Assembly: GCA_015056915.1 (NCBI GenBank)
Contig: SVFK01000001.1
Coordinates: 186,001-250,000 of the forward strand
Origin: Lachnospiraceae bacterium
GTDB lineage: Bacteria > Bacillota > Clostridia > Lachnospirales > Lachnospiraceae
DNA: 64,000 nucleotides
Direction of reading: 5' to 3'
Shown here: positions 35,345 to 44,211 of the stretch, piece after piece
Layout of the letters: each line of letters begins with the position of its first letter
How positions within the stretch are numbered: position 1 is the first letter of the stretch
Position numbers and translations under genes: made by a program
Notes under the pieces: model-generated
What the model was told of the DNA's origin: nothing
Database searches by the model: none
What the model saw: only the letters and a program-made list of their open reading frames with translations

Positions 35345-37018
35345 TCATGTAATGTGTTTAGCCAGGAAGGTATCAAACGCACAGGGTCTTCCAAAGAAGT
35401 AGCCCTGAATATAATCCGGACCCATCTTACTGATTTTCTTCAACTCCTCTTCTGTTTCAATACCTTCTATACACATCTTTAAATTAATGCCATGCACCAT
35501 CTCCACCATCTGCTTAAGCAATCCGTATTCATAGTCATTTTCCAAAGCCTTTACAGTAAAGGAACGGTCAATCTTAATCGTATCAGGACTCATATCATAG
35601 AGGTAATGGAAATTAGAATAGCCTGTACCAAAATCATCCAATGCAAGACGGATGCCCGCCTCCTGCAATCCGCTGCAGAACCTTATAAAGCATTCATCTG
35701 ACTCCAGAAATCCACTTTCCGTCAATTCTACCGCAATACTTGCAGGACTCAAATCATACTCCTCTAATCCCTCCAAAATATCTGACAGGATATTACTTTT
35801 CTGTATCTGAACATAAGAAAGATTGACTGTTACACAGAAATTCGGCACATACCTTTGAATATATTTGCACGCCTCCATTGCTTTATGTAATACCCAACGT
35901 CCAACCGGTATAATCAGACTGCTTTCCTCTAACAACGGAATAAACTCAATGGGGGATACCGATCCGATTTCTTCTGTTTGGAAACGCAACAATGTCTCCG
36001 CCATGGTAAGCTTACCATCACCGATATTCATAATCGGCTGAAAATGGGTATCAAAACCTTGGAAGCCATTATTTACAGACTGTCTCATGGCACGCCCCAG
36101 CTTACGTCTCCTCTGAAAACCTGCATAATCTGTACTATTATAAATGTAGCTCTGATTCTTTCCTCTCTTTTTGGCCTCTGCCAACGAGAATTCAGAAAGC
36201 TTATTCAGATTATCATATTCCTGATTGACCAAATCATCCAATCGTAAAATACCCGCAGAAAGTGTATAAAACACCTCGTATTCGTTTTCTTCGATAAAAC
36301 GGTTTATTGCCCAACGGATATCACAATAAAGGTTGTGTGCCAGTGCTTCGGACTTACCCGTAAAATCCACAATAGCAAATTCGTCAGCAACAATGCGATA
36401 TAGCTTTTGTTCCGGTGCAAGCACACTTTGGATACATTCTACGGTCTTATGCAAAATCATATCTCCGTAATCAAAGCCTCTGTTCTCGTTAATTGCACGG
36501 AAATCATCAATGCCCAGACGCATTATAAAACCGCTCTTTTTGCTATCGGCGTGTTTCTCTATCTCCTGGCGAAGTCCTTTTTCTCCCAACAATCCACTAA
36601 TATTATCGGCAGCCTGTGTTTTACCGATTTCATTAATGCAGCCTACTAAGAATTGCGGTTTCCCACTTTCATCCAAGGTGACCTGTCCCCTGCAATTAAT
36701 CCATACCGCCTTACCTTCCTTGTCAATCCAGCGATACCACATATTATGTGCGGTTAACTCACCCTCTACTATCTTATCTAATTCTGCCGCCAGCATATCA
36801 AAATCATCAGGATGTACAAACTTCTTATGATTACCGGATACATCATAAAATTCATTACTGTCCATGCAAAAACGCTCTACAGCACCGGGAGAAATATAAT
36901 AGTAATCATTCTGCAAATCATAAATATACAGAAAATCATCCATACTCGGATTCAATATTTCCACTATGCTACTAAATTGGCTCACAGAAATACTTTTTTT
37001 CTCATTATCCATGCTCAT
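35345..37018 (-). CDS. PAS-GGDEF-EAL protein, probable c-di-GMP phosphodiesterase
   Basis: 557 residues, no membrane segment. A PAS-like sensor (about 20-135) is followed by a GGDEF-fold domain whose signature reads VADEF (RIVADEFAIV), so cyclase activity is unlikely, though it may still bind GTP. The EAL domain (about 305-555) keeps the key residues: AETLLRF (Glu retained), NLSYVQIQ, ELTESGFLE, LDDFGTGYSN with both Asp, IKIDRSF, EGIETEEE and QGYFFGRP. It should hydrolyse c-di-GMP to pGpG, lowering the signal for surface attachment. Downstream of the Ser/Thr kinase gene by 83 bp on the same strand. SD GAGG before two in-frame ATGs (37018 and 37012). Confidence 0.92.
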   Translation of the reverse strand: MSMDNEKKSISVSQFSSIVEILNPSMDDFLYIYDLQNDYYYISPGAVERFCMDSNEFYDVSGNHKKFVHPDDFDMLAAELDKIVEGELTAHNMWYRWIDKEGKAVWINCRGQVTLDESGKPQFLVGCINEIGKTQAADNISGLLGEKGLRQEIEKHADSKKSGFIMRLGIDDFRAINENRGFDYGDMILHKTVECIQSVLAPEQKLYRIVADEFAIVDFTGKSEALAHNLYCDIRWAINRFIEENEYEVFYTLSAGILRLDDLVNQEYDNLNKLSEFSLAEAKKRGKNQSYIYNSTDYAGFQRRRKLGRAMRQSVNNGFQGFDTHFQPIMNIGDGKLTMAETLLRFQTEEIGSVSPIEFIPLLEESSLIIPVGRWVLHKAMEACKYIQRYVPNFCVTVNLSYVQIQKSNILSDILEGLEEYDLSPASIAVELTESGFLESDECFIRFCSGLQEAGIRLALDDFGTGYSNFHYLYDMSPDTIKIDRSFTVKALENDYEYGLLKQMVEMVHGINLKMCIEGIETEEELKKISKMGPDYIQGYFFGRPCAFDTFLAKHIT

Positions 37019-37101
37019 AAGTCCTCGTTATCAAAAAAATATTCTTCATTTTGGTTTTTTTCAAAAAATACATAATTTCACTATAAATTTTACCACACTT
37101 T

Positions 37102-37983
37102 TCAGAAGTTGTCCATTCCCCGACGTATATTTTGCACATAAAAATAGTCAGAAACATCTATTCCACACAGTTGTGCTATCCTATCCTTATACTCTCTTTT
37201 CCACACCCTCTTTCCCTGATATTCCGTAAGCTTTTTTATAAACACACCCATATCCGGAATACGGCACTGCCTTTCCTCCTTCATAGCCTGCTCTATCAGA
37301 CGAATTAATCCGTAGCTTATTCCCGAATGATACATCCTTTTACAATCCTTACTTCGAAAAGTAACCTCATGCAATCTGTCACCTGTTAGCATATAATAGA
37401 GCAACGCTCCCAGAGCATATACGTCACTCTCTTCTCCGGTCCCACCCCCTCTCATAAATTGCTCTGGTGCACTATAGCCCCTGCTGCCTGCCAGTGTATT
37501 TCCTTCCTTTAACAGACATGCACAGCCCACATCCACAAGCTTCACTCTGCCATCCTGCCGCAGCATCACATTGTCCGGCTTCACATCTCTAAAAAGAATC
37601 GGCTCGGACCGCTCATGCAGAAAGCTAAGTCCCTGCGCAACCTCCATAGCAATATACACCGCCTGTCTTTGGCTGAATCTTCCCCTTCGCACAAGCAATT
37701 CTCCCAAATTACTCCCACATACATATTCCATTATCAGATAGTGCTTGTCCGCGCTTGTCCAATCGGACACATATTGGGGAAATAGCGGATGTGCCATACA
37801 TCGAAGCATCTGCGCCTCCCTCTCGGCCATTGCCCCCGCAGGACTGATTTTACAAACCTGATAACACCCCTGCATGCTATCCCACACACGCCAAACCTTC
37901 GAAAAAGCCCCTTTCCCAATAATCTGAGCCTCCTTATATCCTCTGCTTTCCAATTCGCCAAATACTCCTTCCTGCAACTGCAT
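37102..37983 (-). CDS. Soluble serine/threonine protein kinase (Hanks type)
   Basis: 293 residues. Glycine loop IGKGAFSKVWRVW, nucleotide-anchoring Lys in YQVCKIS, catalytic loop FRDVKPDNVML (HRD His replaced by Phe, but Asp, Lys and Asn kept), metal-binding DVG in place of DFG, and SAPEQF. Probably active. It has no transmembrane helix or PASTA repeats, unlike the PrkC/Stk1 cell-wall kinases, so it is a cytoplasmic kinase of a different branch. SD AAGGTGG. It lies 59 bp after a PP2C-like gene and before the EAL gene, forming a compact signalling cluster. Confidence 0.9.
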   Translation of the reverse strand: MQLQEGVFGELESRGYKEAQIIGKGAFSKVWRVWDSMQGCYQVCKISPAGAMAEREAQMLRCMAHPLFPQYVSDWTSADKHYLIMEYVCGSNLGELLVRRGRFSQRQAVYIAMEVAQGLSFLHERSEPILFRDVKPDNVMLRQDGRVKLVDVGCACLLKEGNTLAGSRGYSAPEQFMRGGGTGEESDVYALGALLYYMLTGDRLHEVTFRSKDCKRMYHSGISYGLIRLIEQAMKEERQCRIPDMGVFIKKLTEYQGKRVWKREYKDRIAQLCGIDVSDYFYVQNIRRGMDNF

Positions 37984-38042
37984 TCCTATACCACCTTTCA
38001 GATTCCTTCACATAGATTGCTTGTACCTTCTCCTACCATTAC

Positions 38043-38720
38043 CTACCGTGTCACCAATAGCACTGCTCCCATATGACTTCCTCCGCACTTTTCAGCCTCA
38101 TAGGAAAGCTCTTGCAATCGACATTTCCCCTTTCCGGCAGAAGTTAATTCATTAATCTCCAAGCACGCCTCCACTTGCTGCTTGGATAGCCTTTCTGCCA
38201 GGCTTTCCGTTACTATCAGCAAGCCTATATTAGTTTCCATGGCACCTGTTAGAAATCGAAATTCTCCTACCGTTTTATTGGTCAGATAGGTACAATGAGA
38301 CTTTCCGAACCTGTCGTTTAGCAGACAACCGCTTACCCGTCCGCGTTGAAATAGCCAAAATTGCTCTCCTATACATACCAAGCCCACTACAGAAACCTCC
38401 TTCGCTTGTTCAGAGATTCCTCGTCCCGAATATTCAGCCAACTCCCCATCAATCCGCGCAAATTGTTGGCGAAGCAGTCCCTCAAGCTCACCAGAACTCT
38501 CCCGTCTCTTTCTCAACACCTCCATTCCCTGATACCGAAACCAATCCGTTAGCTGTCTGGCGTAGTACTCGTTTTCAATCCCTCTTTCACTGTTTTCTGC
38601 TGTGCAGATACAGGAAAAGAGAATGGGCAGTTTGCTCCTTCTGCTCATAAACTGTTGCAGCACAAGCGAGGTCCTTGCCGGCTTCTCCTGCTGCCAATAA
38701 TAGCATGACAAATATTGCAT
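38043..38720 (-). CDS. Degenerate PP2C-like protein paired with the Ser/Thr kinase
   Basis: 225 residues from the ATG at 38720, preceded by AAAGGAG; the longer frame to 38846 crosses the intergenic hairpin. Parts follow the PP2C phosphatase plan: VVGLVCIGEQFWLFQRGRVSG matches the strand pair normally containing GDSR, GLLIVTESLAERLS matches LLLCSDGLxxxLS, and the final HMGAVLLVTR matches DNxTVVVV. The metal-binding Asp residues of those motifs are missing (no GDSR, Asp to Glu in TES, no DN). It is probably a non-catalytic PP2C relative. Position beside the kinase supports a kinase-linked role; the assignment is by pattern only. Confidence 0.6.
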   Translation of the reverse strand: MQYLSCYYWQQEKPARTSLVLQQFMSRRSKLPILFSCICTAENSERGIENEYYARQLTDWFRYQGMEVLRKRRESSGELEGLLRQQFARIDGELAEYSGRGISEQAKEVSVVGLVCIGEQFWLFQRGRVSGCLLNDRFGKSHCTYLTNKTVGEFRFLTGAMETNIGLLIVTESLAERLSKQQVEACLEINELTSAGKGKCRLQELSYEAEKCGGSHMGAVLLVTR

Positions 38721-38843
38721 ATTTCTCCTTTCTCTACTGTCTTTTTCTACATTGCAGGTTAATAAACCATTCCTAAAAAATAAAAACAAAACAGAAATAA
38801 AATAATATGGAAAAAAATTGATTTGAATTAATTGAAATAGAAG

Positions 38844-38886
38844 CATATTCCTACGGAAGCTATGAACAGCCTCCTATAGGAATATG
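38844..38886 (-). terminator. Hairpin after rseP, probable operon terminator
   Basis: Minus strand: CATATTCCTA and TAGGAATATG arms, with an inner GGAGGC / GCTTCC stem. The T-rich tail (CTTCTATTT) is weak. It lies about 50 bp after rseP. Confidence 0.6.
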
Positions 38887-38933
38887 AATAGATTCTAAAT
38901 CACAGATAAAATCGTTTGTATAGATTAAAAAAA

Positions 38934-39989
38934 CTATTTTAGAAAAATATTGGAAATATCATTGAATAATACAAATACCATAAGCACCATAAAGAACATT
39001 AATCCGATAAAATGTACCATACCTTCCTTATCAGGCGGTACCGGTTTACCTCGAACCACCTCAATCAGCAGGAACACTAATCGTCCGCCATCCAGTGCCG
39101 GAAGAGGAAGTAAATTTAAAATTCCCAGATTCACTGACAGCATAAGCGTAATGTTCAGCATACTTGCCACTACGCTTTCCCAACCGTAATTTTTGGCTTC
39201 CTCGTAGGTCTTGCCTACCACATTCACTGCAATACCCACAGGTCCCGCCACGTCCTCACGGCCCACCTGCCCTTGTATCAACATCCCCAGACTCTTATAG
39301 GTTGCTACGACACAATAGCGCATCTCATACCATGCATATTTTAAATAGGACAGTCCGGCTGGCTTCACAAAATCTGCATTCTGAATCCCCAACAGGTAAC
39401 GCCCCTCTGTTTCATTATATTTGGGAGTCAGCGTAGTAGTGTAACGTTCTCCATCTCTCTCATACTCCACTTCCACTTCACCGCCGTCATAAATCTGCAT
39501 AAACAAAAGCAATTCATCATACAGATATATCCTCTCGCCATCCAATGCCACGATTCTGTCACCGGCCTGCATTCCCGCTAAGACAGCAGCGCCATCCTCT
39601 GTCACATCCGTTGCAATAGGCTCTCGAATATAAATCATATTCACCAGAATCAGTGACACGATAAACGCCAGAATAAAATTAAAGAACGGTCCTGCAAACA
39701 CTGTGGAGATTCTTGCCCAAACACTTGCCTTCTGGAAAGAGCCTTCACTTACCTCTCCCTCCTTGGTCTCTAATCCGTCCTCTCCTTCAAACATACATGC
39801 TCCACCGATGGGCAGAAGCTTTAAGGAATACTTTGTGTCTCCTTTTTGAAAGGAGAAAATATTGGGACCCATACCTACTGAGAATTCCACTACATGAATG
39901 CCGTTAGCCTTTGCCAGCAAGAAATGACCCAATTCATGTGAAATTACCACCACCCCAAAGATTAAAACAAATAATATCAGTGTAGCCAT
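38934..39989 (-). CDS. rseP: Site-2 intramembrane metalloprotease RseP
   Basis: 351 residues. HELGHFLLA in the first membrane helix supplies the zinc ligands. GPFFNF in the second helix, a PDZ domain (about 120-200) and LPLPALDGGR with the third ligand Asp near the C-terminus complete the family plan. Cuts membrane-embedded anti-sigma factors and signal peptides. 5 bp after dxr; last gene of the pyrH-to-rseP cluster. Confidence 0.96.
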   Translation of the reverse strand: MATLILFVLIFGVVVISHELGHFLLAKANGIHVVEFSVGMGPNIFSFQKGDTKYSLKLLPIGGACMFEGEDGLETKEGEVSEGSFQKASVWARISTVFAGPFFNFILAFIVSLILVNMIYIREPIATDVTEDGAAVLAGMQAGDRIVALDGERIYLYDELLLFMQIYDGGEVEVEYERDGERYTTTLTPKYNETEGRYLLGIQNADFVKPAGLSYLKYAWYEMRYCVVATYKSLGMLIQGQVGREDVAGPVGIAVNVVGKTYEEAKNYGWESVVASMLNITLMLSVNLGILNLLPLPALDGGRLVFLLIEVVRGKPVPPDKEGMVHFIGLMFFMVLMVFVLFNDISNIFLK

Positions 39990-39993
39990 TATA

Positions 39994-41142
39994 TTACTTC
40001 ATTACCCTTCCTGTTATATATTCATAAGTCTCGGCTTCGGCAGCAAGAATTTCCTCCACGCCGGGATTGGAAATTACCTCGTGCTGCGCCATAGCCTCCT
40101 CAATCAGCTCCGGTATCTGCAAATATTTAATTTTCCTGTTAAGGAACATCTCCACCGCCTTCTCATTTGCCGCATTATAAACAGTGGGCATGCTGCCGCC
40201 CGCCATCTGTGCTTCATAAGCCAGTCTCAAGCCCGGAAAATTATCCATATCCGGCTTTTCAAAGGTAAGCTGACCCAACTCATAGAAATCAACCCTTTTG
40301 CCATCCATAGGTTTCCTGTCCGGATAGAACAAGGCATATTGTATGGGCAGCTTCATATCAGGAGTACCCAACTGTGCCATAATTGCACCATCCACATATT
40401 CTACCATGGAATGAATAATACTCTGAGGATGTACCACCACCTGAATCCGGTCAAGATCCACACCAAACAACCATTTAGCTTCCATAACCTCGAGTCCCTT
40501 ATTTACCATGGTGGAAGAATCTATAGTGATTTTACGCCCCATCGCCCAGTTAGGGTGCTTCAGGGCATCCTCCACCTGTATATTCTCCAACTCAGATCTG
40601 GTCTTTCCTCGGAAGGGTCCGCCGGAAGCAGTCAGCAATATCTTAGCAATTCGCTCTCCGGGTTCCCCATTGATAGACTGAAAAATCGCGCTATGCTCAC
40701 TATCCACAGGCAGAATGGACACTCCACATTTTCTCGCAAGGGGCATAATAATATGTCCTGCCGTTACCAGCGTTTCCTTATTGGCAAGAGCAATATCCTT
40801 ACCTGATTCGATAGCTGCAATGGTCGGTCTGATACCAATCATTCCCACAATCGCCGTAACCAATACCTGAGACTGAGGAAGAACTGCAATTTCCAGCAAA
40901 CCTTCCATGCCGGATACAATCCTCACATCCAGATCAGCCACTCTGTTACGTAGCTCACAAGCTGCCTGCTCCGTCCACATACCTGCCACAAGGGGGCGAA
41001 ACTCGCGAATCTGCGCTTCCATCGCCTCTACACTATTGCCGGCTGCTAATGCTACTACCTCTAACTCCGGATTATTTCTTACTATTTCAAGGGTCTGGGT
41101 TCCGATAGAACCTGTAGAACCCAATATTGCTATCTTTTTCAT
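39994..41142 (-). CDS. dxr: 1-deoxy-D-xylulose-5-phosphate reductoisomerase
   Basis: 382 residues. NADPH-binding ILGSTGSIGTQTLEIV at the N-terminus; substrate/metal motif LPVDSEHSAIFQ, LTASGGPFRGK and IDSSTMVNKGLEVMEA are diagnostic. Makes MEP, the committed step of the non-mevalonate isoprenoid pathway that supplies undecaprenyl phosphate made by UppS in the same cluster. Target of fosmidomycin. Confidence 0.97.
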   Translation of the reverse strand: MKKIAILGSTGSIGTQTLEIVRNNPELEVVALAAGNSVEAMEAQIREFRPLVAGMWTEQAACELRNRVADLDVRIVSGMEGLLEIAVLPQSQVLVTAIVGMIGIRPTIAAIESGKDIALANKETLVTAGHIIMPLARKCGVSILPVDSEHSAIFQSINGEPGERIAKILLTASGGPFRGKTRSELENIQVEDALKHPNWAMGRKITIDSSTMVNKGLEVMEAKWLFGVDLDRIQVVVHPQSIIHSMVEYVDGAIMAQLGTPDMKLPIQYALFYPDRKPMDGKRVDFYELGQLTFEKPDMDNFPGLRLAYEAQMAGGSMPTVYNAANEKAVEMFLNRKIKYLQIPELIEEAMAQHEVISNPGVEEILAAEAETYEYITGRVMK

Positions 41143-41211
41143 GTTATGCCTTTCTACTTCTCTGTCTATGTAAGCACTCTGATAAAGCTGTCTTAAGGTA
41201 CTTTACAATCA

Positions 41212-42036
41212 TCAAAAACGAATCATAAGAATGGTCAAAAAGTAAATCATAGGAGCTGTGACTATCATGCTGTCAAAACGATCCATGATACCACCGTGTC
41301 CCGGAATCAATTTACCATAATCCTTAATATTATTGTTGCGCTTAATTGCAGATGCCGCCAAATCGCCCACCATACTCATTACCGCGCCCACTGCGCAGAT
41401 AAAAGCAATAATCCATGCCACATTCTGATGTGGGAAAGCCTGTTGTACAAAGAAATGTCCGTATAAGCCTCCCAACAAAGCAGCACCTGCCACACCTCCA
41501 ATACAGCCCTCTAAGGATTTGTGCGGACTTAAAACAGGGAAAATCTTCTTCCTGCCTATGAGCTTGCCTACCACATAAGCAAAGGTGTCACAGCCCCACG
41601 AGCTAATCAATATCATCCACACCATATAGATTCCCTGAGGACAAGCCCGGGTCAGATAAACAAAGGATAACATTACCGGTGCGTACATAAATGCAAAAAA
41701 TGCCGCCAACACCTGAGCCGCCTGAAATTTCGGAAAGGTGACCACATATAGAAACATCTGTGCCATAAACACAGCCACAATACACATCAACAGTAAATTA
41801 AACGCATCCGCAAAATAGACTGCGGCATAATATACGCAGATTCCCAATAACCCTGCCACTTCCAAAGCGTTCAGCTTCTTCTTGTCTGTAGCACACAATA
41901 GCGCTTTTGTCAGCTCTCTGTATGCAATCAACGATATAAAAAGCAGGGTAAACAAAAGCGGAATATCTCCGACACTCATCGTCAACAGTGCCACCACTAC
42001 TAATACGATTCCACTGATTAACCTGGTCCAAAACAT
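41212..42036 (-). CDS. cdsA: Phosphatidate cytidylyltransferase
   Basis: 274 residues, about eight membrane helices. The C-terminal CDS signature is present: KRNNNIKDYGKLIPGHGGIMDRFDSM. Makes CDP-diacylglycerol, the precursor used by PgsA (also in this window) for phosphatidylglycerol. 4 bp after uppS. Confidence 0.95.
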   Translation of the reverse strand: MFWTRLISGIVLVVVALLTMSVGDIPLLFTLLFISLIAYRELTKALLCATDKKKLNALEVAGLLGICVYYAAVYFADAFNLLLMCIVAVFMAQMFLYVVTFPKFQAAQVLAAFFAFMYAPVMLSFVYLTRACPQGIYMVWMILISSWGCDTFAYVVGKLIGRKKIFPVLSPHKSLEGCIGGVAGAALLGGLYGHFFVQQAFPHQNVAWIIAFICAVGAVMSMVGDLAASAIKRNNNIKDYGKLIPGHGGIMDRFDSMIVTAPMIYFLTILMIRF

Positions 42037-42040
42037 AAGA

Positions 42041-42760
42041 TTATTCCTCCTTTAGGCCGCCATACTTTCTGTTTCTATGATTATATGCCTCTACAGCCCT
42101 TATCAATTCTTCTTTTGTAAAATCCGGCCACGCCACCGGCGTGAAATAAAATTCTGTATAAGCCAACTGCCACAATAAGAAATTCGATATCCGCTGTTCA
42201 TTGCAGGTACGAATCAATAAATCCGGATCAGGTATTCCTGCAGTGTCCAGAAAATCTCCCAGACTCTTATCATCAATATCCTCTACCTGTAATTCGCCAC
42301 TTTGCAGCTTCCTGGCCATCTTTCTCGTTGCGCGGACAATCTCGTCACGCCCGCCATAATTGATTGCAATCTGAAAATGAAGTCCATCATTATTCCTGGT
42401 GGCTTTCTCCAATTCCTCGATACGAGTACGAATATCCTCGTCCAAACCGGTTTTGTCACCCAACACACGCACGCACATATGATTTTTCTCTGCTGTTTTG
42501 ATACAGTTTTCCATGTAGTTACGCAAAAGCTTCATCAGTGCAGCCACTTCATCCCTCGGGCGATTCCAGTTCTCTGTGGAAAAGGCATAGACGGTCAAAT
42601 ATTGAATCCCCATCCTGTAAGCCTCTTCGCAGATAACCTCCACCGTTTTGGCTCCCTGTACATGACCGTAATTTCTGGGCATTCCCTTTGCTTTTGCCCA
42701 ACGGCCGTTTCCATCCAGTATAATCGCCACATGCTTTGGCACATTTAATTTGTCATCCAT
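42041..42760 (-). CDS. uppS: Undecaprenyl diphosphate synthase
   Basis: 239 residues. HVAIILDGNGRWAKAKG with the catalytic Asp, YAFSTENWNRP, NYGGRDEI and DLLIRTCNEQRISNFLLWQLAYTEFYFT are signature motifs of cis-prenyltransferases. One change: the RTSGE segment reads RTCNEQ. Builds the C55 lipid carrier for peptidoglycan. In the frr-uppS-cdsA order usual for Firmicutes. Confidence 0.96.
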   Translation of the reverse strand: MDDKLNVPKHVAIILDGNGRWAKAKGMPRNYGHVQGAKTVEVICEEAYRMGIQYLTVYAFSTENWNRPRDEVAALMKLLRNYMENCIKTAEKNHMCVRVLGDKTGLDEDIRTRIEELEKATRNNDGLHFQIAINYGGRDEIVRATRKMARKLQSGELQVEDIDDKSLGDFLDTAGIPDPDLLIRTCNEQRISNFLLWQLAYTEFYFTPVAWPDFTKEELIRAVEAYNHRNRKYGGLKEE

Positions 42761-42868
42761 AACAAGCCTCCATACCCGATTGCAGTATCCTATAAACTGT
42801 ATGCTCTGTCCATTCCATTATGCACAAGGGGCGGATAAGCTTACGCATCTCCACCCCCGCAGTTTGCA

Positions 42869-43420
42869 TTAAACTGTCATAATCTCTTTGGACTTGCTCT
42901 CAATCAAAGCATCAATATCTTTGATATATTTATCAGTAAGCTTCTGCAGCTGTTCCTCAAGTTGCTTGATTTCATCCTCAGAAACCTCTGTCTTCGCAAG
43001 CTTCTTGAAGGAATCATTACCATCTCTTCTGATATTACGGATAGCTACCTTGCCATCCTCACCCTTCTTCTTAACATCCTTTACAAGCTCTTTTCTGCGT
43101 TCCTCTGTAAGCTCAGGAAATACCAGACGGATTACGGAACCATCATTGGAAGGGTTAATTCCGATATCGGAGGTCAAAATCGCTTTCTCGATTGCCTTTA
43201 ATAAAGATTTTTCCCAAGGTGCAATCTGAATAATACGAGCTTCAGGTACGGTAACATTACCTACCTGCTGAATAGGAGTAGGAGTACCGTAGTAATCCAC
43301 TCTCAGCTTATCCAACACATGCGGATTCGCACGTCCTGCACGAATGGTTGCATAATCTGCCTCCAGGTATTCAAATGCCTTTTTCATTTTGTCATCATAT
43401 ACTTGTAATCTTGCGTCCAT
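42869..43420 (-). CDS. frr: Ribosome recycling factor
   Basis: 183 residues, usual length. MKKAFEYLEADYATIRAGRANPHVLDKL, then YYGTPTPIQQVGNVTVPEAR and GSVIRLVFPELTEERRKELV are diagnostic. With EF-G it splits post-termination ribosomes. SD GGAGG. Follows pyrH with an 84-bp spacer containing a small hairpin. Confidence 0.97.
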   Translation of the reverse strand: MDARLQVYDDKMKKAFEYLEADYATIRAGRANPHVLDKLRVDYYGTPTPIQQVGNVTVPEARIIQIAPWEKSLLKAIEKAILTSDIGINPSNDGSVIRLVFPELTEERRKELVKDVKKKGEDGKVAIRNIRRDGNDSFKKLAKTEVSEDEIKQLEEQLQKLTDKYIKDIDALIESKSKEIMTV

Positions 43421-43504
43421 ATTTCCTCCATTTCACCGCATCTGTGCGGGCTATTTACCTATTATATTTTGCACCCTTTCGTACAGGGCTACGGAAAGAT
43501 CTGT

Positions 43505-44200
43505 CTATACAGTCACCTTAGTACCGTTAAACTTACCTTTCACCGTATTCACAATACTATTTTCTTCGTTCAATCCGAATACCCACATAGGAACCTTATT
43601 ATCACGAGCCAAAATAGATGCTGTCATATCCACAACCTGCAGATTCTTGGCAATCACCTCGTCAATAGTGACCTCATCATACTTCTTGGCTGCGGGATTC
43701 TTGTTCGGGTCGTCATCGTACACGCCATCAATGGATTTCGCAAGTAAAATAACCTCTGCATCTACCTCAATGGCACGAAGAACCACACCCGTATCTGTTG
43801 AAAAATAAGGATGTCCGGTACCACCCGCAAAAAATACTACCATACCCTTCTCAAAGTATTTGTTTGCTCTATCCTTGGAAAAAAGCTTTGTGAAGGAACC
43901 GCATTCAAAGGGTGTAAGTATATTGGTCATCATTCCTACCGAGCGGAATATCTCAGACACATAAATACAATTCATAACAGTAGCAAGCATACCAATCTGG
44001 TCCGCCTTGGTGCGATCAATATTCTCACTGGAGCGTCCTCTCCAGAAATTACCACCGCCGATTACAATACCAACCTGTACACCATCTGCCACCAGCTCTT
44101 TTACCTGAAGAGCAACCTTTCTGACCGTTTCTTCATCAAAGCCGGTTTTCTTCTCCCCGGCAAGAGCTTCACCACTCAATTTTAACAAGATTCTACGCAT
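43505..44200 (-). CDS. pyrH: Uridylate kinase
   Basis: 231 residues. Amino-acid-kinase fold: RILLKLSGEALAG, GIVIGGGNFWRGR, FAGGTGHPYFSTDT, and DGVYDDDPNKNPAAKKYD. Phosphorylates UMP to UDP. First of the conserved block pyrH-frr-uppS-cdsA-dxr-rseP; the rpsB-tsf genes that often precede it are absent here and replaced by a bactofilin gene 11 bp upstream. Confidence 0.97.
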   Translation of the reverse strand: MRRILLKLSGEALAGEKKTGFDEETVRKVALQVKELVADGVQVGIVIGGGNFWRGRSSENIDRTKADQIGMLATVMNCIYVSEIFRSVGMMTNILTPFECGSFTKLFSKDRANKYFEKGMVVFFAGGTGHPYFSTDTGVVLRAIEVDAEVILLAKSIDGVYDDDPNKNPAAKKYDEVTIDEVIAKNLQVVDMTASILARDNKVPMWVFGLNEENSIVNTVKGKFNGTKVTV

Positions 44201-44211
44201 TTTGATTTCTC

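Noticed and set aside
35119..35394. 91-codon minus-strand frame over the spore-protein gene
   Set aside because: It is antisense to a certain SASP gene and crosses the bidirectional terminator.
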